Part shown: piece by piece, positions 1 through 12,000 of the stretch
Numbering within the stretch: position 1 is the first letter of the stretch
How the letters are laid out: each line of letters begins with the position of its first letter
Source: Synaphobranchus kaupii
Taxonomy: Eukaryota; Chordata; Actinopteri; Anguilliformes; Synaphobranchidae
Direction of reading: 5' to 3'
Assembly: GCA_029718625.1 (NCBI GenBank)
Contig: CM056377.1
Coordinates: 95,100,998-95,164,997, forward strand
DNA length: 64,000 nt
Notes under the pieces: model-generated
Database searches by the model: none
What the model saw: the letters and a program-made list of their open reading frames with translations, nothing else
What the model was told of the DNA's origin: nothing
Made by a program: the position numbers and the translations under genes

Positions 1-313
1 AAAGAAATCAATTATCTTTAGGAATTAAGTATTTTTCTCAAAAGCATGTTTCACAATTATATTGCAATCCATACAAATTCTTATGAACGAATAAATACGT
101 TGCCATTGTTACGTTTAAAATTCACCTGCGTATTGACTTGGGAGGGGGGAGCGTAACAAGTAACAAGTGTTTGGACGTAACAAACAAAACCCATATGCCA
201 AGAAACGAAACAAGATGCTTAAAAATAAAAACTTAATTCAAACAATGTTTAGTACAAAACAATAGACAAGACAACAAAAATCTAAATCACAAAATACATA
301 CAAATAAACATAC

Positions 314-1093
314 AGTGAGCACCATAATTCATTGGACAGTGACACATTTTTTGTTATTTTGGTTCTGTACTCTAGCACTTTGAGTTTGAAAGGATACGAT
401 GACAATGAGGTTGAAGTGCCAACTGTCAACTTTAATTTGAGGGTATTTTCATCCATATCGGATGTACCGTTTAGAAATCATAGAACCTTTTGTACATAGT
501 CCTCCCCATTTTCGGGCATCAAAAAATATTGGACAGTTTAACATAATGTAGAATAAAGTAATAATTTTTAATATTTAACATATCCTTTGCATGCCATGAC
601 TTCCTGATGTCTGTGACCCAACAATATCAAAAGACTCTTGATATCTTATTTTCTGGTACTCTTACAAGCGATACTATAACTTCTCTGCATTTGAATGGAT
701 CTCTATGGGAATTGGGGGGTGGGAATAGATTTAGCTGTAAATTATGCTGGAACAGTATGGAATACATGGTTGGTAAAATGGCTGCCAGATATGCAGTAGA
801 TATGGATGGATCACTTTAAGGGTTGTTTCTCCTGACAAATTTTCCGATTGAACTCTATGGAAAAAACAAGGAATAAACTCTTCAAGTTATCCAGCCATAC
901 TGCATATCTGGTAGCAGAGTGATGGTTTAAGGCTTGTTTGATACGTCAGACCAAACTTAGAGCCATTTAGCCAACCATGTGTTCCATACTGTTCCAGTGT
1001 AATTTACCACTAAATCTAGTCCCAGCCTCCAATTCCCATAGAGATCCATTCAAATGCAGAGAGGTTATAGTATCGTTATAGTATACAACTTCA
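314..1093. repeat. Palindromic Tc1-family MITE, degraded copy
   Basis: The left end (AGTGAGCACCATAATTCATT) matches the end of the element at 34859-36517. An inner long inverted repeat pairs about 660-774 with 969-1082 and shares its sequence with that second element. The right end has decayed. Non-coding; short open frames here lie inside the repeat arms. Confidence 0.6.
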
Positions 1094-3145
1094 GATGTTC
1101 GCCACACAATAAAGCCCCAAACTTAGGTTATTTTTGCTGTTTTTATCCGTCGTCTTCTTTTTCCTGCTGATTTCATCATCACAAATGCTCCAGTGTCCAG
1201 TCCCACAATCAACCATTTTCCCCATTGGAATACATATTGAGGTGACACATATGCCAAACTCCTTAAGTCATCCATGAACATGGGGAAGGACAGAGAACAC
1301 ACAAATAAAATGAGACCAACAGTTGTTGATCTTCATAAATCAGAGGAAATTGGTATACAAATATAGCTAAATGCCAGAAAATACCCATATCCACCATTAG
1401 GGCAGTATTTATCATAAGTTTAAAAGACCCGGAGCTGTGATTAACCTGCCTGGGAGAGGATTTTGCCCCCACGCACAGTGAGGATGGTGGTTTGTGAGCC
1501 ACACAACTCTCCTATAGGATCACAGTTGGAGAACTGCAGAAGTGAAGAGGAGATTGTGACTCATGGCTTTTTTGAATAAAAGTGATTTTATATTAATTTT
1601 TTGAGCAATGGTATCACAATATACTGTATATTACTTATATTGGCAAGCATAGTAAACAATAAGTAATAAAGTGCATTTTACCCTGCTTTTTTGTTCATAT
1701 TAATTGAGGTGCCAATAATTCTGGAGGGCACTATTTTTAAAGATTCCTTATAGCTCTATCTCATATTTGTATGGATTAATATTTTAATGAAAGAAGTTTG
1801 GATACCTTTTATTTGCAAAATGTAATAATTTATTACCAGTTCACTATGCTGAGCCCGTCAAATATGTCCATATTTAGGATATTTTCTTTTTCACAGATGA
1901 AGGTGGAAGTGATGCTTCTGATCCTGTTCTTTCTTGGAAATCTGTCATTTTTGGTGGCCATTCTTATTGGAATTGGAATGTCATAATGACTCATGGAGGA
2001 TGGACCATGAACTATATAATTGGCAAATGCATTGCTTTGTAAACACCAGCCACTACCTATCTGATAACCTTTTATTGTCATATAGGTTTGTTTGAATTAT
2101 AGGTGTGCGATACTAATGAAGCCAAGAGGAAATGACTCCAAAATCCTTAGCCTGTATGTAGGAAAAACTATTTTCCTCTTACGGTAACTGTAATACAATG
2201 TGCATAATATACACAAGGCACAGCTCAGAATGACTTCCCTCTCCTAGTGTCAGAATGCAACTCAATGATTACATCCAAGTCGTAAAACAGATTTAGCTCC
2301 TAGTAGTTTTTTTTTGTCACAAACTTTGTATTTATATTGCAGGCTCATACTGTATGTGTCTGATATTTCCTTATTACTCCCTGTGCTCTATATATTCTGC
2401 CAAGCCTTCACTTAATTGTAGTCTATAAAGAGCCTTTATGCTATTGTTTGCCTCTGTACATATGCTTGTTTCATGTACATGTGATGATACTCATATTACT
2501 TGTTGAGTGAAATGATGTACAAAGCTACTTTTTGCTTTTTCAGTGGATGGTGAGGATGATGTTTCCTTTGTTGCATATTGTTAAAAACATAAACAATATT
2601 GCATGGTTTATAATTATAAATAATGAAACGATGATGATGAAAATAATTAAAGATCAACCAAATAGTGCAGTACAATGAGTCTGAAAACATAAACAGGATA
2701 TCAGTTATTGCATTAACATAAAAGCAGAATATGACATACACTAGATAATACATATTTCCAGTGTTTTCCTTGGACTACCATCAGAATACATTATTGTGTG
2801 ATTCCAAAGATTTAGAGGCTCAGATATACCTATGCTAAATGTAGATTTTTTATACTTAAATTTTTTTATATTTAATTGTATTCTTCATGAATAGAAAATT
2901 AAAAAAAACTTTTTATAAATGTCCCCACTGCATTACTGCTTCCTGTTTCATTTGTCTGATTCATTTTTTGACATGGGGTGTGTCCCAGTACTCAAAAAAT
3001 GCACCCTCCCTTCATCCACTACCACCGCCTCTCCTCCTTCCCCCAGAAACGGATCTTTGTCTTTTAATCTAATGTTGCTGATTACATCTTAATTACGTAT
3101 TAATGGTTACATATTAATTAATGTCAGGTACATTGTATACTGTAC
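1094..3145. other. Intergenic, no gene seen
   Basis: AT-rich sequence without convincing splice-flanked coding exons, RNA genes or clear transposon ends on either strand. Short open frames here have no recognisable family pattern. Confidence 0.5.
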
Positions 3146-3153
3146 ATGTAAAT

Positions 3154-3359
3154 CAGGGATCTCAAACTCCAGTCCTGGAGGGCCGCTGTGTCTGCTGGTT
3201 TTTGTGATTTCCTTTCAATCAGCAGCCAATTTAGGCCTTGGAAACAAGGTGTGCAGACTCTTTAGCCAATCAATGACTTAAATTAAACACTTAAGTGCAG
3301 GAACACATCGAAAACCAGCAGACACAGCGGCCCTCCAGGATTTGAGTTTGAGATCCCTG
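3154..3359. mobile_element. hAT-type palindromic MITE
   Basis: The ends CAGGGATCTCAAACTCCAGT and their reverse complement bound a 206-bp element. It is flanked by an 8-bp direct repeat, ATGTAAAT (3146-3153 and 3360-3367), the target-site length of hAT transposons. Non-coding. Confidence 0.85.
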
Positions 3360-3472
3360 ATGTAAATACTTGTACTCGAAACGTACAGGCAGTTTTGCAT
3401 ACTTCCGGGTAGGAGAGGAGTGGTAGTGGGGGAGTGGAGGAAAGGAGGTGGGGAGTGAAGAATATTGGGACT

Positions 3473-3581
3473 AGGGTTGCCAACCGTCCCTTGAAATAAG
3501 GGACGATCCCTTATCTGTTCAATAAGCCTTATTGAACTGATAAGGGATCGTCCCTTATTTCAAGGGACGGTTGGCAACCCT
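3473..3581. repeat. Near-perfect hairpin palindrome
   Basis: The sequence reads AGGGTTGCCAACCGTCCC on one side and its reverse complement on the other. The centre (TTCAATAAGCCTTATTGAA) is also self-complementary, so almost all of the 109 bp can fold into one hairpin. It is probably a very short MITE; no clear target duplication was identified. Confidence 0.8.
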
Positions 3582-3627
3582 AATTGGGACGCACCCAGGA
3601 TATCTCTAATTCAGCAACACTATAGAG

Positions 3628-3822
3628 CAGTGGTGCCCAATCATGTGCATGGTGGATGCAGGTGTTCATTCCAACCAATCACTACACCTGCTTATTTCAC
3701 TAATTAACACACCTTCAATCAAAGACGAGGGAATTAATTAGTGAAATCAGCAGGTGTAGTGATTGGTTGGAATGAAAACCTGAATATTCTCGGCCCTCAA
3801 CGGCACATGATTGGTACCACTT
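3628..3822. mobile_element. Palindromic hAT-like MITE
   Basis: CAGTGGTGCCCAATCATG at the left is mirrored by CATGATTGGTACCACT at the right, and inner arms around AACCAATCACTACACCTGC are also inverted. The CAGTGG end is hAT-like. A target duplication was not resolved. Confidence 0.6.
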
Positions 3823-3839
3823 AGGTGGCAAATGCACTC

Positions 3840-4345
3840 ATGATGAACACAGGCTCATGCTGCATTAGTTTATGGCATGAGTCCGCAAACAATTCCACAA
3901 CATGAGGTATCAGATTAAAGACAGATGAATCAATAGGCTCCTAATTAGGTTGTTGAACATGTGTTCAAGTTCTTTCATCATTTTTTCCCCTCTAAACCTA
4001 TTAATACAATGCAGGTTTGGCTCGTTGTCATCTGTTTGTCTTTGAATTCTTCATTATCTACCAAATGGTTAGTTTTAGTTGCCTTGTGTCCACACTTGCA
4101 CTAATTAGGAGCCTATTGGTTTATTTCAGTCTTTAATTTGATAATTTTTTTTAAACCTCTTTTTATGCAATTGTTTGCAATATAGCACAAAAAGCACAAT
4201 GTGGGTAAATGAGGGTAAAACATGAAAATCACCTAATCAAGAAAAGTTAACAGCTTGTTAAAATCTGGAATCTTGCCATTGTGGTTGGAATGAAAACCAG
4301 CAAACACAGCGGTCCCCCAGGACAGAGTTTCAGAACCACTCATTT
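3840..4345. mobile_element. hAT-derived fragment
   Basis: Resembles the right part of the hAT element ending at 53850: both contain GGCTCCTAATTAGGT, a CAGGTTTGGCTCGTT block and a terminal GGTTGGAA..AAAACCAGCA..CACAG..GGACC-like block ending in GAACCACT. No coding capacity is left. Confidence 0.55.
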
Positions 4346-4370
4346 ACACAGTGTTCATAAACATTTAAGT

Positions 4371-4578
4371 TAGGGGGTAGGGAACCCTGTTCCTGGAGAG
4401 CCACAGGGTCTGCTGGTTTTTGTTGTTACTCGCCACTCAATTGATCAATTAAAGCAGTTGATTACACAGTTAACTCATCTCACCTGGTTTCTTTGGTTTA
4501 AGTAGTTTCTGTATTTAAGGTGAAAACAAAAAACCAGCAGACCCTGGGGCTCTCCAGGACCAGGGTTCCCTACCCCTG
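4371..4578. mobile_element. hAT-type palindromic MITE
   Basis: Terminal inverted repeats (TAGGGGGTAGGGAACCCTG and its near complement) bound 208 bp. An 8-bp duplication ATTTAAGT lies at 4363-4370 and 4579-4586. Non-coding. Confidence 0.85.
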
Positions 4579-7239
4579 ATTTAAGTGTTTTAAATAATAA
4601 TATGGAAAAGTCATTAAAGAAAATAGTTTTAAGTCTTTTAGTAATACGTTTTAATTGTTTAATTATGGATTGAGCAGCTATATCAATTATTATGATTTGG
4701 CTCTTCTGTTGCCTCTGGGGTGTTTTTTTTCTATATTCTGTGAGTAGGACCAGGTTTTCTCCAAGGCCGTGTCTGAATACGACCCCCGGACCCTTTTGAG
4801 GGCCCATATTTGAGTCCACTTTGTCAAAAAGCTTTTCTTTTCTTTATTTTCCACGGCGAATGTCTTAGAACAGCAGCAATCGCAGAGAACCGCTACATTT
4901 ATACCAAATGAATGGTATTATTTGACATACAAACCTTCAACTACCAATAGCTTTTGTTTGTTGTTTTGTGATGCGAGTGTTGTATGACGTGTTCGATAAT
5001 AAAATGTTTTCTTGTATCATAACTGAGTCCTCCTGTTCGCAGTTTAATGGAAAATAACATTAACAACAATTCACGGAACTTCCCATCTCAATTTGCAATG
5101 TTTTACATTTAGGCTAAATTATCATTACAGTTGCTTGTAGAGCCATAACTACTTTTGTGATATTGATGGACTTCACTTTCCTGTTATGTTAATAAAGTAT
5201 TAATCATACAATAGGATGCTCAAAATAAAGTGTGCATTGAAGGCTGCACCTATTGCTCACACCTGTGTCTACTAGAATTACAACTAAAAGAAAGTATACA
5301 TGTGATGGGCCACCTATTCATGGCAGGATGTAAAAATAAACCATTCATCAATAGGAAAACCGGGGTCAGCATGACATAATCTTTTTAAATATGTACTTTA
5401 AAAAATTCTAGAATTCTGACCACATTCATTTGTATTTACATACCTCAGCACCCTAGTGGTTACAGCAAGTGTTAAATGTGTTTTGTTCACTGGCCATAAT
5501 GACACTGTTGAGGAACCAATAGGTTACTTATTCTAGGGCCCAAGGCTGTCTCGTGGATAGAGGCGTACCTTACAGATCTTGTCGTTTTGGCATCATGATA
5601 CAGTGACTGTGATTGACCCCTTCTCTCTATCTGTCCACCCCCTTCTATCCTTTCCTAGTATTCCAACATACCCCAGTGTGTGGTTGCCATGCTGAACAAT
5701 TGGATCATGTTGAGTAAGGAGTAAATGGAATTAAGCTGTGTCAATAAAATAATATTGCAATATTTTCTTTTTTCTATGAAACATCAGGGTGTCAGTAAGC
5801 TTACACATGAAAAACAAGATGCAGCCCAACAGGTACAAATCAAGTATAGTAATCAGGCAATCACTGCTCTCGTTTCAGCATAAATGTTGAGGGGGAAAAA
5901 AACACAAGAAACATTCACTTGTGCATTTTAATGAAAATATGAATTTGAACATAAATTTGTACGAAAAAAAGGTAAAACAAAAAACAACACAAACCTTAAA
6001 CCTTTTCCCATGCTGGGAGGGTAATACTGCTACCATGCTACCACTCCCTTCTTCCCATTGCCAGAGAACAACTTCTGTGTGCATAATAAATAAATAAGCT
6101 CAACATCATATAAAGTAACAGTGATTTACAAGGTAAATAAACATATTTCTATGTGAAGGATATAACTTACTGTCCAGCCAGCCAAGTGTGCCTTTCTTCT
6201 AAACACTGATGTGCTGACAATGTCTCGGAACTTACTTCAACAACTAACAAGAACAACCTTTAATCATCTAAGTTAAATTAAGTAGCCTGTTCCAATTTCC
6301 TCACGCTGATGTAGCCTGTTCCAATTTCCTCACACTGATGTAGCCTACTAGTACTTAACTGGCTCATTGGCTATAATCAACTAACATTATCGTTAAGTTC
6401 TTAGCCTCACTTTTAATAAAGTTTTGACTTTGCTACAGCGGGCGATAAAACACATACTGTACAATTTCCTGACGATAATTTCAAAACGCCATTTTCAAAT
6501 TATATGCAACACTTTGCGTAGGCTAAATATAACAACTTTTGTTTTCAGGCATTATTTACTCACTGACATGCTTGCGTGCCTACCATTAAATAGTTCTGTG
6601 GTGCCTACCGATAGAAACATAGGAGCCGCACTTCATGAAGGCTTTGGATACACCTACTTCTTTTTGACTAACACCTACTTCTGTTTGACTAACAGAATTA
6701 TCGACCAATAGAACATTGCTTTTGGCATGCCACCTTTACTTTCGACAGCCCCCTTTCTTTCGACACGCCCTTGCCTCCAGCCTGCAGACACTCCCGTCTC
6801 TGCTATTGCCCGTCTCGGTTTTCTTGACCTCGTTCTTGACCACGAGAATTATGCTGATTATCCTCCAAGCACTAGCTACCGCATTTTTATAAATTAGAAG
6901 TAGGCTTACTAAGAAATCAAATTAACACCCCTTTTCAAAAGTCAAGATTTTCTTGTTTATGATCCAGATGTTTGTGTTTATTCAGATTGCGTGACTTCGT
7001 TATCATTATAGGCTACTGATTATATGATTAGATATGCATTGAAACAACATTAACTTTTAATTTCTTTGTTTTCATAACAATGTGGGTTGATGCACAAGAA
7101 GCCGCTCCAGAAAGACTAGGCTATGTCCATTCCATACAGGTATGACTAAGGTGTTCACTGACCTCAGCAGATGAAGGAAGCTAATTATATCACTGATAAC
7201 AAATTCCGCTGCAGGATAGTCATCCGCGCTGTTATGGAT
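4579..7239. other. Intergenic, no gene seen
   Basis: No supported gene on either strand. A 31-bp direct duplication (GTAGCCTGTTCCAATTTCC repeated) lies at about 6284-6346. The rest is AT-rich unique-looking sequence with weak remnants of repeats. Confidence 0.5.
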
Positions 7240-7316
7240 TTAGTTGTAGCATATTACTGTGAAGGCGGGACATAAAACGAGTGGCACAGTCACTGCACTT
7301 TGCTTTGAGAAGTAAG
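7240..7316 (+). promoter_or_regulatory. Candidate promoter and 5' non-coding exon of the reductase gene
   Basis: A TATA-like CATAAAA at about 7271 is followed by about 40 bp ending in TTGAGAA|GTAAGTAA, a strong 5' splice site. It lies 1.8 kb upstream of the start-codon exon of the + strand reductase gene, whose ATG directly follows a splice acceptor and therefore needs an upstream non-coding exon. Position and sequence fit, but nothing proves transcription. Confidence 0.3.
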
Positions 7317-7853
7317 TAACTATTACGTATGCTATTCCTCGTTCAGTATGAAAAGGTTACTTATTTAGCCTACATTCGGTTAGAATATTGAATTGGCATA
7401 TTGTGTTCCTTTAAAATGTACAAGGTTAAGGTCGTCTTGATTTAATCAATATGTTAGAGAAGGTTTAGAGCGTGTTGCGTTATAGATTCATTGTGGCATG
7501 GAACGTCTTTTTATTGCCCGCACGATAAATTTTGGCCTCGATCACTGTATGTGCCTTCTGCATGAGAGACATTTCAATTATATATATATATTATATATAT
7601 TAACCAGATAAAAATGCAGATTGCAGTTCATGTCGAATTTTGTAAAGTAAATAAATAAATAAACACTAAATAGCCTACACGTTAAACACACGCACCAACA
7701 AACACATCATATTCCACGGAGTGGTTTGAAGAAAATAACATGTCCAATGTTGTACTTAAATATTATAAAAACCAATCAGATCCTCTGTATAAATTGTATA
7801 ACAAGTTTAATCTCTACAGGTAGTTTGAGGCGTTACCTAAAATAGCTTGTATA

Positions 7854-8224
7854 CAATTGAAGTCGGAAGTTTACATACACTTAGGTTGAAGTCATTAAAA
7901 CTAATTTTTAACCACTCCACAGATTTCATGTTAGCAAACTATAGTGTTGTATAGTATAAGTCAGTTAGGACATCTACTTTGTGCATGACACAAGTAATTT
8001 TTCCAACAGTTGTTTACAGACCGATTATTTCACTTTTAATTCACTATATATCACAATTCCAGTGGGTCAGATGTTTACATACACTAAGTTGACTGTGCCT
8101 TTGAATTTTTTATATTTGGTTGCATATCCTTTGCATGCCATGACTTCCTGATGTCTGTGACCCAACAACAAATGAGTTTTATTGACTTCAACCTAAGTGT
8201 ATGTAAACTTCCGACTTCAACTTG
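7854..8224. mobile_element. Sleeping-Beauty-type Tc1 non-autonomous element
   Basis: Bounded by TA dinucleotides (7852-7853, 8225-8226). The left arm begins CAATTGAAGTCGGAAGTTTA and carries the outer direct repeat plus an inner one at about 8061-8085 (GTGGGTCAGATGTTTACATA), the IR/DR layout of salmonid Tc1 elements. The right arm keeps only the outer repeat. At 371 bp it has no transposase. Confidence 0.9.
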
Positions 8225-8230
8225 TAGGAT

Positions 8231-8353
8231 ATCTAATATCCCCCCCCTTCTATCTATCTCTGTCGCTCTCTGTCTCTCTCTCACTCTCACCCCCCCAACA
8301 TCAAAGATAAGCCAGTCTTTGTCATAAATGACCCCCCCCCCCCCCCCCCCCCC
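8231..8353. repeat. Pyrimidine-rich low-complexity tract
   Basis: C-runs, TCTC and CTAT repeats, ending in an uninterrupted run of more than 20 C at about 8331-8353. Confidence 0.9.
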
Positions 8354-8599
8354 CATATTTAACCCAATCAGGACAGGGATGGTCTTCCTGTGGAGGTATT
8401 TTATGAGTGTACCGCAGAAAAAGAAGTTAGTCAGTTTTGGAGTTTGTTTGGGGAAGTTCATCCTTTTTGGTTCCTTGTGCGTTTCCTTTTGTTCCTGTTC
8501 AGCTGGAGGGTAAATAATATTGCCAATTTTTGGCTTATCTCTCTTTTACTGGTATATTCAAATTAATGTCTGGTTTAATGTCTTCCCTTGGTAAATTAT

Positions 8600-8985
8600 A
8601 AGTAATCAGCCTACATTCCTTAGTGAATGTATGATTTAAAGTCATTATTCTAATTGACTGTTTTTCATTTAATAAAATTATTTAATCTCAAGACCTGATT
8701 TAGACTTTGTTTTGGCTTGTTGGTTGATCCACCAGGTTACTGTTCGACTTACCTATCAAAGAATTTGGCGATTTAATTGATGATTGTCATTTTTAATAAT
8801 AATTATTAAATTAAATAACGTAAAACTTATTTTGAATGTAGGTTAAGTGAGGTGTTCTAGCACGCAATATCGCTTGTGTTCAGTATTCAGAGTGCCGAAC
8901 GTTTTAACAAGGGCATTGACTGTTGGAACCGCTGGATTCAGATAATACACATTTTACCTAGTCCTCATTTACCCGACAAACTGTA
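8600..8985 (+). repeat. Dispersed repeat, copy 1
   Basis: About 350 bp here match, in inverted orientation, 30110-30440: shared blocks include GATTTAATTGATGATTGTCATTTT and TAACAAGGGCATTGA with the complement in the second copy. No coding sequence was recognised; the family is unknown to me. Confidence 0.6.
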
Positions 8986-9081
8986 TGTGTTATTGGTTAA
9001 TTACTGGGCAAATAAGTGGAAAACCTCCACAAAACAAAGTCGGTAACTTCTGTAACTTATGTTTCACTATATGTTTTACAG

Positions 9082-12000
9082 ATGTGCAAAATAAGACCGT
9101 TATTCCTAATTCTGGTTGGGGCAAATAGCCTTCAAGTTGTCTTATCTTATTCAAATGGAAAAGTTACATCTGCCTGTGAATCTATGACTCCCAAGCATGG
9201 CACTGCAACCCCACAAAACACGCCCAAGCCCTACCAAATCGATACTACAAACATCAGTTCATCTAGCCTGGATGAAATCATGGGTAAATAAGGTGTTCTA
9301 TTCATTTTAACGGCAGCAAATAACTGTGTGGATGCATTAATGCTATGTGATGTAAAACATTTACATGAGTGAATTATCCGTTTCTAAGCCTGCTGTTTGT
9401 TACATTAGACCAACATGACAAAAATTTAGCGAGCTGATCACATTTCTATTTCTCTGACTTACCAGCTCTAGAAAATTACTGTCTGACATTATATGATTTC
9501 TGCTTGACCAATATTCATAACACAATACAACTAACACAATAAAACACTAGTATGTTTTGAGTTTACTGGATGAAGAATATATGATGAAAGGAAGAAGGCC
9601 ATCAATAATGTATTTTAATTAGTAGGCTGTATAGTTTTGCACTATACAAACTGGGTTTGTAATATAGGCCTATTCTTGGGTTTTCAATTTTTTACTGCTG
9701 TTTATTGTTTACTGTGTTTCTGCAACATGAGACAGAACATTGCTAGCAATCTCCGTTGATATCGCAATAATGTTCTTGATCTTCTGGTAAACTGTCTAAT
9801 ACTGATCTTTACTATGGTAAACTTTATTATATTTATTTTACAGTTATTGTACTTAATATCATTATTGAGTATTGCATGCCCTAGTGCAGATTTTCATTGT
9901 AATTTTTCCATACAACTAGTAATTACATTGAGTTTTAATTCGTTTTTGTTTCTAGGTAAAGATGTTTTTTTTTCCTTTTGCAGTGATTCTCAAGGCCAAT
10001 CCTATACAATTCCGAGGTTTTCTGTTAGAGGCTGAAGACAGTCAAGGGAATAGACCTGTTGGCACTTTCACCCTGATTGATTCCGGAGGGACTCGGCTTC
10101 TAAATTGCAATGGAAATATAGTAAATATTGTCTTTTATTTATTGATTTCAACAATAAATGTAAACATATTTGCAAAGACATTGACTAATATTTCCAGACC
10201 CCTTATGGGGAAAAATAAATGGATACTCTTCCCACCTGAATTTAACCCTCTAATTTAACTCCCTCCAAGGCGTCAGCAGTAAGCCATACTAAGAATGATG
10301 AAAAGGGTGAAATCAGAGTCAAATGGAAAAGGCCAAAGGATGGAACCTATACATTCAGGTTCTTTAACAATCTAATACATTTGTTTGTGTGTTGTAGTTT
10401 GTATCTAAGAGTGAAATTTCATATGTTTTTCCTTATAAATACAGCATTGTTGTATGGTTATTACATCATATATTGTATGATTATTACACCAAAGTTAAAT
10501 TTACTTACCTTAAAACCAAAATGAATATTGGTTAAGAATATTTTTGAGTTTATCTACATATGAATGTTTTTTGAATATTTTTCAGAGCCACATATGTTCA
10601 GAAATACGGCGTATTCTGGGTTGACGAGCTCCGTGATCCTATAACTCCCACCTCTCCAACTATTACTACAACTGCAGCTTCTACCATGACTGCCAGCTCT
10701 GTAACATCAACCCCCCCCCCTACCACTTCTACCAGTTCTGTTAGTTATACTACACCAAAGCCCTTACCTACCAGTTCTGTTAGTTATACTACATCAAAGC
10801 CCTTACCTACCAGTTCTGTTAGTTATACTACATCAAAGCCCTTACCTACTGATGCTATTGACGCTACAATGCCAAACTATCCATCTACCACTTCTTTGAC
10901 TACCTTCAGTATGCCGATACCGAACCATCATTGTTATGAGGTATGTGATTAGTACATTTGTCAGTAAGTGAACAAAGTTAAGGTGGACCATTATTGTAAA
11001 TGCTTCATTTATTTTCTGAAGTACTGGATTGATGGATTGGCAATCTAATAGTTGGCTGAGCGAATGAATGGTTAGGTTGTCTGCTAGCATGTCGATTCAT
11101 GGTGAAGAGCTTTTACTTCCCTTACTTCCCTGTAGAAAAGCACGACAACAGAGTTGGTGAATCACGCAATGCTGCTGATGTATGGCTGTCTAACCAAAAT
11201 GGCATACTACTCCCACAATGGGCATTGGTTTCAGGTATGTACAATTAAAGTTGAGAGGGAGAAAATGAAGAGACTAGTTGATTTGTCGTGTACAGTTTGA
11301 ATGAGTCCTCAGTAGATGTTGTTGGGACCCCAGTAGTGAAATGTCCCAGCAGTGATGCACTAATTTTGGAAACATCTGCAGTCTGGGATGAAAAATTATT
11401 AACATTATGATTTATATAATATATGCTGTGCAATAAATGTGCATTTCATGAAGCCACAAAAAGGAAATTCTTCTAGAAAATTTGTATTGGGTCCATTCAA
11501 AATGTATTTCAAGGTTTACCACCAAGACTGATCCTACTGATAAAATACTGATCGAATACTGATTTGAAATAATATTACTGAGCTTTTGTTCATCTGTTAA
11601 ACTAGTTTGGCAGTTTGTCACTTTAGAGGGCCATGAGATAAACACATCTGTATGTTTCGCATGTTACCCTTTGCATACTATTTAATTTTTTGCTTTCCCC
11701 CCAATTTGGAATGCTCATGCAGTGCAGACAAGCATGTGCTCTCCTCGGACGAATGTGATGTCAAGTGCCACTCCTTATCATTACTGGCGAGTCAGACTTG
11801 CACAGACATAAGTCCAAGGAAGAAGCTTAAAGGGATAGTTCGGAATTTTGGACATAATGTCTCAATTACAACTTACCCATGATGTAGTTGATTGATGGAA
11901 ACCATTTTCAGCTAATTCCATGCTGTCCCTTCTTTTGGACATACACACGTTGCTAATGCTAGCGCAACTCTATGGTAACCGGTAGCATCCGTCGGCGGAG

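Noticed and set aside
2887..3072. Short proline-rich plus-strand frame
   Set aside because: Low-complexity pyrimidine-rich DNA with no splice sites, no family pattern and no neighbours.
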